DNA from: JAPYTU01 sp036166735
GTDB taxonomy: Bacteria; Bacteroidota; Bacteroidia; Cytophagales; MED-G16
DNA: 5,024 nucleotides
Assembly: GCA_036166735.1 (NCBI GenBank)
Contig: JAYZHG010000046.1
Location: 1-5,024 of the forward strand
Reading direction: 5' to 3'
Positions within the stretch are counted from its first letter, which is position 1. Each line of letters starts with the position of its first letter. Below the pieces are notes generated by a model. The model saw only the letters and a list, made by a program, of their open reading frames with translations, ran no database searches and was not told where the DNA came from. The translations under genes and the position numbers were made by a program. Of this stretch, positions 1 through 5,024 are shown in pieces.

Positions 1-126
1 AATGATAGCACACTTTTTATTACTTTTTTTAATTCTTCAACAAACACAGTTAGTGAAAAATATGTTGTCTTAGGTTGTGATTGCGAGTTACTATATTATG
101 AAGATAAAGATCCAAGGCCTAACTAA
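1..126 (+). CDS. 3' end of an unidentified plus-strand gene (partial)
   Basis: Frame 1 is open from the left edge to a TAA at 124-126, giving 41 C-terminal residues; the start lies outside the window. The translation mixes a hydrophobic and Ser/Thr/Asn-rich part (NDSTLFITFFNSSTNTVSEK) with a short Cys-Asp-Cys segment (VLGCDCELLYYEDKD) and ends in PRPN. The charged, well-mixed ending looks like real coding sequence, and the stop falls exactly where the opposing gene ends, which fits a convergent pair. I do not recognise a family, and no domain can be named from so short a piece. An open frame of 42 codons in AT-rich DNA could still arise by chance, so confidence is moderate. Confidence 0.5.
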   Translation, partial: NDSTLFITFFNSSTNTVSEKYVVLGCDCELLYYEDKDPRPN

Positions 127-1299
127 TTAAAAGCTATACCTTAATTGAATATAAACACCTTTCAATAAATTTTGAAAATCATCATCCACTTCACCATAAA
201 AAAACTGACCAATAAAATTAAGATCAAAACTTTCATTAATGTCATAGGTGATATTTGGAGAAATAAACATAAAATTTACTCCTTTACCATAAAGTATAGT
301 CAACGATGAATTTATAGCAGGAGTTATGAGTTTAGAAGCCTGAATTAAATAAGAATTTTTTGAAGGCATTAAATTTTTAGGTGATAATACATTTTCTGTA
401 AGGGAACCCAAACTAAATACACTTGGATCAGAAAAACCGTTTGAGTTATAAAGATAAGATCCCAAAATATAAAATCCATTCTTAAATGAATAATCGACTG
501 AAGTAGATAAACTAATAGAATTTTTTTGTTGAGAAGGAAAAATATCTTGTGGGTTTTTTATAATAAAATAAGTTAATTCACCCTTAAATCCTGCATTTTT
601 AATATTTCCAGCCCATCCAGTACCAATTGCAATATCATCATAATAATTAGCTCCAAGAAACTGAAAATCATAACCCAACTTATTAATTTTATATAATCCA
701 GCTACTACTGCTCCTTGATCTGAAGAAGGCTTATATACTAGATCAAAACTAGATAGATTATCTCCGGTATACTGAAATCGAATCACATCAGACCCAGGTC
801 TTTCAATATAATCAAAATCAATAAAATTGTACGCGTTAAATAAATCATTAGAATTCCATATGGTATTGATTCCCCAATTAACTCTTTGCCTTCCTATACT
901 TATCTCTATTTTATTTTTTTGGTATTTTAACCAAAATCTATCAATCATAGAATGCATCTTGAAATTTGTATTATCAACAATAAAATGTGATAAATCTAGG
1001 AGTCCATCATCAGATGAAATATAAGAATTTTCTCCAAACATCATCCTGTTTCTAAATTCTAATCCGAGAGAAAAATTTTCTCCAAAATATCCTCTTAGAT
1101 TTAACCTATTATGTATGAGATGACTGATTTCAGAATCAAAATAACTGCTGTTATAATCAAGATATGATGGAAGATACTTAACATATCCGCTTAAAGTAAA
1201 TTCAGATTTTTTTTCTTGAGCTGTAGATTCTAATGAAATTAGAATAATTATAAAAAATAATATATAACTATTTTTTAGTATCACTAACAATTTTTCCAT
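127..1299 (-). CDS. Predicted outer-membrane beta-barrel protein (DUF1302-like/porin-like), last gene of the ABC transport operon
   Basis: This 390-residue protein probably sits in the outer membrane. Residues 1-28 form a signal peptide: Lys3 and Lys9, a hydrophobic core at about 12-23 (YILFFIIILISL), then a small-residue end STAQ with likely cleavage near residue 27 or 28. The rest has alternating polar and hydrophobic stretches rich in Tyr, Phe, Gly and Asn, typical of amphipathic beta strands, and ends in YIQLRYSF with a terminal Phe, as in the beta-signal read by the BAM machinery. A segment at about 136-174 (GRQRVNWG, then IWNSNDLFNAYNF and ERPGSD) resembles the 'GRQ..WG...NP.D' region of DUF1302-type barrels; this similarity is from memory. 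No plug domain, TonB box or lipobox is seen. The gene overlaps the ATPase gene by 32 bases, implying a shared job: probably an outer-membrane exit or acceptor for the exporter cargo. The ATG at 1297-1299 was chosen because it gives a complete signal peptide. A GTG at 1282-1284 would also leave a workable one. The barrel call is firm; the role is inferred. Confidence 0.8.
   Translation of the reverse strand: MEKLLVILKNSYILFFIIILISLESTAQEKKSEFTLSGYVKYLPSYLDYNSSYFDSEISHLIHNRLNLRGYFGENFSLGLEFRNRMMFGENSYISSDDGLLDLSHFIVDNTNFKMHSMIDRFWLKYQKNKIEISIGRQRVNWGINTIWNSNDLFNAYNFIDFDYIERPGSDVIRFQYTGDNLSSFDLVYKPSSDQGAVVAGLYKINKLGYDFQFLGANYYDDIAIGTGWAGNIKNAGFKGELTYFIIKNPQDIFPSQQKNSISLSTSVDYSFKNGFYILGSYLYNSNGFSDPSVFSLGSLTENVLSPKNLMPSKNSYLIQASKLITPAINSSLTILYGKGVNFMFISPNITYDINESFDLNFIGQFFYGEVDDDFQNLLKGVYIQLRYSF
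1216..1299 (-). other. Signal peptide of the barrel protein
   Basis: Codons 1-28 of the gene ending at 127. They show a Lys-containing n-region, an uninterrupted Ile/Leu/Phe core and a STAQ cleavage region followed directly by charged EKKSE. There is no Cys after the cleavage region, so this is a signal peptidase I substrate rather than a lipoprotein. It directs export through Sec to the periplasm before barrel assembly. The exact cut, after Ala27 or Gln28, is not certain. Confidence 0.75.
1268..1299 (-). other. 32-base overlap between the ATPase gene and the barrel gene
   Basis: The last ten codons and stop of the ATPase gene (ending SDTKK) are read in a different frame as the start of the barrel gene (MEKLLVILKN). 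No Shine-Dalgarno-like site stands at a normal distance before the ATG at 1297-1299, so ribosomes finishing the ATPase gene probably restart here. This would tie barrel synthesis to ATPase synthesis. The overlap is seen directly; the coupling is inferred. Confidence 0.6.
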
Positions 1300-1945
1300 C
1301 TTCTAAAGTTATAACTCTTCTAGCTCTATCAATTACTCTCTGATCGTGCGTTGAAAATATAAAAGTTATTTTTTCATTTTCATTCAACTTACTCATAATA
1401 TCTAAAAGATTAGAGGTTGATGCTGTATCAAGATTTGCGGTTGGTTCATCAGCAAGAATAAACTTTGGTTTTGAAGCTAATGCTCTTGCAACAGCAACCC
1501 TTTGCTGTTGTCCTCCTGAAAGTTCAGATGGCCTTCTATCTTTCATTTCGTATAAATCAACTTGGTTTAGTAATTCATCAGTCCTTAACCTTCTAGATTT
1601 TTCATCAATTCCTTGAAGTAACATTATCATCTCGATATTTTCTTTAGCAGATAAGACAGGAATTAAATTATATGACTGAAAAACAAATCCTATATTGTTT
1701 AACCTATACTGAATTATATTGCTCCCAGATAGTCGTGTGATATTTTCACCAGCTATATATACATCGCCAGAGGTTGGGTTATCAAGACCTCCAACACAAT
1801 TTAAGAATGTGGTTTTACCAGACCCCGATGGCCCCACAACAGAAGTAAATTCTCCCTCTTTAAATAGTGAATTCACATCATTAACAGCTTTGACCTCAAA
1901 TTTACCAGGGTTATAAATTTTAGATAAGTTTTTAGTTTCAATCAT
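1268..1945 (-). CDS. ABC transporter ATP-binding protein, LolD/MacB-type
   Basis: A complete 225-residue cytoplasmic ATPase that powers the two permeases encoded just upstream. All the motifs are intact: Walker A GPSGSGKT at 38-45, Q-loop Gln90 in FVFQSYNLIP, signature LSGGQQQR at 142-149, Walker B FILADE at 162-167 with catalytic Glu167, D-loop NLD at 171-173 and switch His200 in STHD. The length and the pattern 'FVFQ.YNLIP.L.A.EN' with 'ADEPTANLD' are typical of the LolD/MacB/FtsE group, whose members drive type VII (mechanotransmission) transporters rather than solute uptake. The start at 1943-1945 gives the usual N-terminus MIETKNLSKIY and follows the permease stop by 9 bases (1946-1954). 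The sequence before it is A/T-only over most of its length, without a Shine-Dalgarno site. The family is near certain. The substrate cannot be read from the ATPase, so I do not assign lolD as a symbol. Confidence 0.95.
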   Translation of the reverse strand: MIETKNLSKIYNPGKFEVKAVNDVNSLFKEGEFTSVVGPSGSGKTTFLNCVGGLDNPTSGDVYIAGENITRLSGSNIIQYRLNNIGFVFQSYNLIPVLSAKENIEMIMLLQGIDEKSRRLRTDELLNQVDLYEMKDRRPSELSGGQQQRVAVARALASKPKFILADEPTANLDTASTSNLLDIMSKLNENEKITFIFSTHDQRVIDRARRVITLEDGKIVSDTKK

Positions 1946-1954
1946 AATTCAAAT

Positions 1955-3181
1955 TTAAAAAGTTTTTGTTGCTTCAACTGGATTAATTTTTAGTGCCCTC
2001 AAAGAAGGAAAAATTGATGAAATAATTGATATAATAAAAACCATTATTGCAACTATATAATATTGCTCATCAGGAACTTTAAAATATAATCGGGTTCCAA
2101 CACCAAAATTTTCAAGACCAGCTTCAACAACGCTTAAGTCAATACCAACCACAGAGTAATATTCTACGATAAAATAAGAGGAAAGCAAACCAAAAGGAAG
2201 AGCTATCAACGATAGAAAAATTGTCTCAAAACATATCATCAAAAATATTTTAAATCTGTTCATCCCAATAGACATAAGCATCCCAATTTCTCTCTTTCTC
2301 TCAAGTATAGCCATTAGCATAGTGTTTACAATTCCAAATGATAATCCAATTAAAATTATCATCATAAAAATGTAAAGAACAGCTGCAAGCATTTCATTGG
2401 CATATGCAAGGTCTTTAGATATATCATCCCATGCCTCAACAACATTATTAGAACTGTAAGGAATCAACTCATTTTTGACCTCATCTCTTAATTCAATATC
2501 CGTCAGCAATATCGGCATCTCATGAAATCCAGAAAAATTTGGTAAATTATTAGTAATGCTTACATTTCTTACAAATACGTTAGCCCCATCATACCTAGAA
2601 TTACCAGATCTAAAAATACCCTCAACCCTATACAGAAGAGATGTTAGATCATAATTATCATCTTGGAATGTTATAACAACTTTGGACTTTATTCTTAGAT
2701 TTAATCTGTCTGCTAATTTCTTTCCGACAAGAATAGTATTATCCCTCTTTGATTTAAAATATTCTCCTTCTATTATTTTTTCATAAGTATTAGTAACTTT
2801 TATCTCTTCACTAGGGTTTATTCCCTTAACCTGGATGCTATATGATCCATTTGAGTTAGACAACATCCCATTCAAAATAATTCTCTTAGAATAAGACACC
2901 ACCCTATCATCATTATTGATTGCTTTTTCAATTTGAGGAAGATTATCTATTTTAAGTTTTATATTATAATCCTCAGAGAAAGACTTATTATGAATTTGGA
3001 TGTGTGAAAGATAAGTGTCAACAGCATTATTCATTCTTTCCTCGTTAAGTCCATAGGATATTGCTATCATAATAATCCCACCTAATATCCCAAAGATAAC
3101 TGACATTATTACCACAAAACTTCTCAATTTGCTTCTCCAAACATTTCTCCAAGAAATCTTAATTAGTGTTATTATGTTCAT
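1955..3181 (-). CDS. ABC transporter permease, FtsX/LolC/E/MacB type (second permease)
   Basis: This 408-residue inner-membrane permease has the four-helix plan of the FtsX-like/MacB family. A short basic cytoplasmic start (ISWRNVWRSKLRS) leads into helix 1 at about 22-43. A periplasmic domain of about 215 residues follows (MacB_PCD type, residues 45-260). Three C-terminal helices lie at about 264-290, 312-341 and 374-394. Between helices 2 and 3 is the cytoplasmic segment ERKREIGMLMSIGM (294-307), which in this family contacts the ATPase. The C-terminus INPVEATKTF matches the family's usual ending after helix 4 ('..P.EA'). The loop between helices 3 and 4 is long and contains GIDLSVVEAGLENFG (346-360). 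The start ATG overlaps the stop of the first permease as ATGA. It probably forms a heterodimer with that protein and works with the ATPase encoded downstream. No adaptor protein of the MacA type is encoded alongside, which favours a LolCE-like extraction role over MacB-like efflux. The cargo is unknown. Confidence 0.92.
   Translation of the reverse strand: MNIITLIKISWRNVWRSKLRSFVVIMSVIFGILGGIIMIAISYGLNEERMNNAVDTYLSHIQIHNKSFSEDYNIKLKIDNLPQIEKAINNDDRVVSYSKRIILNGMLSNSNGSYSIQVKGINPSEEIKVTNTYEKIIEGEYFKSKRDNTILVGKKLADRLNLRIKSKVVITFQDDNYDLTSLLYRVEGIFRSGNSRYDGANVFVRNVSITNNLPNFSGFHEMPILLTDIELRDEVKNELIPYSSNNVVEAWDDISKDLAYANEMLAAVLYIFMMIILIGLSFGIVNTMLMAILERKREIGMLMSIGMNRFKIFLMICFETIFLSLIALPFGLLSSYFIVEYYSVVGIDLSVVEAGLENFGVGTRLYFKVPDEQYYIVAIMVFIISIISSIFPSLRALKINPVEATKTF
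3178..3181 (-). promoter_or_regulatory. ATGA stop/start overlap between the two permease genes
   Basis: The TGA of the first permease (3178-3180) and the ATG of the second (3179-3181) share bases. Such four-base overlaps usually mean termination-reinitiation, which would keep the two permeases near equal amounts, as expected for a heterodimer. The overlap is observed; the coupling is inferred. Confidence 0.8.
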
Positions 3182-4401
3182 ATTTTCATAGATTTTACTG
3201 GATTAAGATTTAATATTTTTATAGCAGGATAAATGGATATCAACAAAGAAAATATAAAAATAACAAGCGCATGAGATAGAGGAATATCCCATGAAATTGA
3301 CATAGGAGCTAATGGAGAAAAACCTAAATCTTCCAACATTTGATCAGCTCCTTCGCCCATCAAGGCAGCCATGTCAATAGGATTTAGATTGAAGTAGTAA
3401 CTTATAGGATATGTTAAAATAATTGCTAAGAAAACTCCTATCATAGATAAAATAATTGTTTCAATTAAGATAATGCCAAATAGCCTAACTCTGCTCATTC
3501 CGATTGATATTAAAACACCAAACTCATACTTTCTTTCCTCAGTCATCATCAGAACAGTACCAAACATCCCAAACACAACTATTATATATAAGATAAAAGC
3601 CATAATTAATCCACCAGCATTATCAGCAGTAATTGTCTGCTCAATCTCGGGTAGAGTCTTCTTCCAACTCATAATTTCATAGTCTTTAGAGAGAATTTGA
3701 GACAAATCCTTAACAATTTTCTCCTCATCATAGTATTGCTCTTTATCAATAATTATATGTGTAGATATCTCTTCAGAAGAGACATAATTTCTTGCTGACT
3801 CTATAGCCATAAAAATACCAAGCTTATTAAGATCTGGATTTTTTAAATCAATTACTCCTTTAACTGGATATTTTCCCGCTGCCATCATACCTCTGTATCC
3901 TTGACCATAGAGAATCAAAGTGTCATTCTCTCTTATATCAAAATATTCTGCAATTCCTTTACCAACTATAATTTCATTCTCACCAAGATTAAATGATCCA
4001 GATAACATTTTTTTATTCCAATCTGTTATTTTCTGCTCATCAGATATGTCAACTCCATTTATTACACCTCCTTTGGTCTTTTCACCCATCGATATCAATG
4101 AAAACGTCTGTAGTCTCTGAACAATATTTTCAACACCTTCTACTGAACTTATATCATCTATTAGTTTTTGATCTACTTCCATGGCATTATCAAGGCTTTG
4201 ATTATCCCAGTAACCTTCGGCATGAACCTCAACATATCCAGCATATGACTCGACAACTGTCGTAATTATATTATCATAGAAACCAAACTGCAAAGCCCTC
4301 ATTAATATTATAAGAAATAAAGCAGCAAAAATCGAAGTAACTGTAATTAAAGTTCTTTTCTTATTTCTATAAATATTTCTCCATGCTATCTTAAATATCA
4401 T
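3178..4401 (-). CDS. ABC transporter permease, FtsX/LolC/E/MacB type (first permease)
   Basis: This 407-residue inner-membrane protein is the partner of the permease encoded just downstream. A basic N-terminus (IAWRNIYRNKKR) precedes helix 1 at about 17-36. A periplasmic domain spans about 40-260. Helices 2, 3 and 4 lie at about 263-286, 307-337 and 375-394. The cytoplasmic segment ERKYEFGVLISIGMSR (289-304) between helices 2 and 3 is the FtsX-like ATPase-coupling region, and the protein ends LNPVKSMKI. The loop between helices 3 and 4 is unusually long, with NPIDMAALMGEGADQMLEDLG (from about 340). The two permeases share layout and the 'WRN..R.K.R' start but differ through most of their sequence, so they are old paralogues, as LolC and LolE are. 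The ATG overlaps the stop of the LolA-like gene as ATGA. By family knowledge, these proteins move cargo on the periplasmic face through ATP-driven shape changes and not through a classical channel. Confidence 0.92.
   Translation of the reverse strand: MIFKIAWRNIYRNKKRTLITVTSIFAALFLIILMRALQFGFYDNIITTVVESYAGYVEVHAEGYWDNQSLDNAMEVDQKLIDDISSVEGVENIVQRLQTFSLISMGEKTKGGVINGVDISDEQKITDWNKKMLSGSFNLGENEIIVGKGIAEYFDIRENDTLILYGQGYRGMMAAGKYPVKGVIDLKNPDLNKLGIFMAIESARNYVSSEEISTHIIIDKEQYYDEEKIVKDLSQILSKDYEIMSWKKTLPEIEQTITADNAGGLIMAFILYIIVVFGMFGTVLMMTEERKYEFGVLISIGMSRVRLFGIILIETIILSMIGVFLAIILTYPISYYFNLNPIDMAALMGEGADQMLEDLGFSPLAPMSISWDIPLSHALVIFIFSLLISIYPAIKILNLNPVKSMKI
4398..4401 (-). promoter_or_regulatory. 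ATGA stop/start overlap between the LolA-like gene and the first permease gene
   Basis: The TGA of the carrier gene (4398-4400) overlaps the ATG of the permease (4399-4401). This is the strongest local sign that the periplasmic protein and the transporter belong to one functional unit. Reinitiation at this junction is inferred. Confidence 0.8.
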
Positions 4402-5024
4402 CTTAAATTTTTCATATAGTTTGGTAAAAAGAAACGTTCGTTTATATCAATATCAAATTTCCAGACTAGCCTCTCTACAATAGTCTTATTTCCTTCTTTA
4501 TCTAACGGAACAAATTCAATAATTGCGGGTAGCTTTTTTCCATCAAAATTTTTTATTGCTTTTCCTGTCATAATACTTGTCATTTCATCATACTCATCAA
4601 AAAATTGAGTTTTTAACTGCATATAATCTCTCTTATCTATCCACATCACAAGCTTTCCCCATACTACAGCTGCATCTTCATTTGGTATAAGTTCTATTAT
4701 CCAACAATCTAATCCATCAATAATTTCATTACCAATTATGCTATTGGTATAATCATCAGTTATTGAAGATCTTTGGACAAGATCATCATTTGTAAAATCC
4801 GTTCCCATCCAGTTTTGCATCATCATAGATGGCGGTAATTTGATTGTTCTCTCAATAGAAGGAATATAATTCCATACTTCATTCTCTCTCTTTAAGAATA
4901 CTGTTCCTTTCTCTTTTGCAGGAGAAAGTACAACAGAAGTAAAATAATCTTCTCCAATAGACCATCCTTTCATTGTCATTTCCTTACTCCACTTAGGTCG
5001 AACAATCTTTATCATCATTTCCTG
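4398..5024 (-). CDS. LolA-like outer membrane lipoprotein-sorting protein, N-terminus missing at the window edge
   Basis: The visible 209 residues match from memory the family named 'outer membrane lipoprotein-sorting protein' (LolA_like), periplasmic proteins with a LolA/LolB-type fold that holds lipidic groups in a half-barrel. Family-like stretches are IVRPKW, EKGTVFLKR, EVWNYIPSIERTIKLPPSMM, GTDFTNDDL, DAAVVWGKLVMWI and DYMQLKTQFFDE. An ATG at 5016-5018 opens a 206-codon frame, but the frame stays open to the last base (Gln-Glu before that Met). Family members carry about 30 more residues plus a signal peptide before 'IVRPKW', so this ATG is almost certainly internal and the real start lies beyond 5024. 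Export to the periplasm is therefore expected from the family, not seen here. It heads the visible operon and is translationally linked to the permease gene, so it probably takes cargo from the ABC transporter. The cargo might be lipoprotein or another lipid; this is not decided by sequence. Confidence 0.88.
   Translation of the reverse strand, partial: QEMMIKIVRPKWSKEMTMKGWSIGEDYFTSVVLSPAKEKGTVFLKRENEVWNYIPSIERTIKLPPSMMMQNWMGTDFTNDDLVQRSSITDDYTNSIIGNEIIDGLDCWIIELIPNEDAAVVWGKLVMWIDKRDYMQLKTQFFDEYDEMTSIMTGKAIKNFDGKKLPAIIEFVPLDKEGNKTIVERLVWKFDIDINERFFLPNYMKNLR

Larger units (their letters stand above)
127..5024 (-). other. Five-gene operon: LolA-like carrier, two permeases, ATPase, outer-membrane barrel
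   Basis: All five genes run on the minus strand with junctions of -4, -4, +9 and -32 bases, leaving no room for internal promoters or terminators between genes. The order carrier, permease, permease, ATPase, barrel places every envelope layer in one transcript: inner-membrane pump, periplasmic shuttle and outer-membrane barrel. The promoter and any leading genes are to the right of the window. No factor-independent terminator is visible after the last stop at 127; transcription may run into the convergent gene at 1-126. Confidence 0.85.

Noticed and set aside
125..146. Possible hairpin at the operon end: AATTAA (125-130) paired with TTAATT (141-146) around a 10-base loop
   Set aside because: The stem is only six A/T pairs, overlaps the stop codons and is not followed by a convincing U-tract on either strand. 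It is too weak to call a terminator in AT-rich DNA.
827..1024. Plus-strand open frame of 65 codons opposite the barrel gene
   Set aside because: It lies fully inside a well-supported minus-strand gene, has no family-like features and is explained as a shadow of the coding frame.
1207..1214. Run of eight A on the coding strand just after the signal peptide of the barrel, a possible slippage (phase-variation) site
   Set aside because: It simply encodes Glu-Lys-Lys in a very AT-rich gene, and runs of similar length occur elsewhere in the window. There is no sign of an alternative frame being used.
1896..1903. CAAATTTA, which on the minus strand reads TAAATTTG and matches the Bacteroidota -7 pattern TAnnTTTG
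   Set aside because: It lies within the ATPase coding sequence in AT-rich DNA, has no supporting -33 element that I could identify, and would initiate inside the gene.
1719..1916. Plus-strand open frame opposite the ATPase Walker A region
   Set aside because: It mirrors the conserved ATPase coding sequence; open antisense frames over Walker A regions are common and this one shows no independent signal.
3473..3682. Plus-strand open frame opposite permease helices 2 and 3
   Set aside because: The apparent protein is the antisense of hydrophobic codons and has no start context or neighbour that supports it.
3920..4265. Two overlapping plus-strand open frames (3920-4120 and 3993-4265) opposite the first permease
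   Set aside because: They overlap each other in different frames and lie within the permease periplasmic domain. The His/Gln/Leu-rich product is typical of antisense translation.
5016..5018. ATG as the true start of the LolA-like protein
   Set aside because: The frame continues upstream to the window edge, the family has residues and a signal peptide before this point, and starting here would remove the export signal.

Overview
The window looks like a chromosomal piece of a low-GC member of the Bacteroidota, probably a flavobacterium-like lineage. The grounds are the strongly AT-rich composition, start codons without clear Shine-Dalgarno sequences, a signal peptide ending in the 'AQE' style common in that phylum, and the general look of the proteins. 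This assignment is an inference from style, not from a marker gene.

Layout: almost the whole window (127 to 5024) is one tightly packed minus-strand operon, read from right to left. In order of transcription it encodes: a LolA-like 'outer membrane lipoprotein-sorting' protein, cut at its N-terminus by the window edge (4398-5024); a first FtsX/LolC/E-type ABC permease (3178-4401); a second, different permease of the same type (1955-3181); the matching LolD/MacB-type ATPase (1268-1945); and a predicted outer-membrane beta-barrel protein with a signal peptide (127-1299). The junctions are ATGA overlaps (two), a 9-base gap, and a 32-base overlap, so the five genes are very likely co-transcribed and translationally coupled. 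The promoter lies beyond the right edge. At the left edge, positions 1-126 hold what is probably the 3' end of a plus-strand gene of unknown function. Its TAA directly abuts the TAA of the barrel gene, tail to tail, with no base between them.

How the genes could work together: two non-identical permeases plus one ATPase form a LolCDE/MacB-type (type VII) transporter, which uses ATP in the cytoplasm to do mechanical work on the periplasmic side of the inner membrane. A LolA-like periplasmic carrier is a natural acceptor for a lipid-like or lipoprotein cargo, and the barrel would be the outer-membrane end point. The set therefore reads as a self-contained trans-envelope shuttle, parallel to Lol but with a dedicated barrel and no MacA-type adaptor in view. 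The cargo cannot be told from sequence. No RNA genes, mobile elements, CRISPR arrays or convincing terminators were found, and there is no gene-free stretch longer than a few bases.
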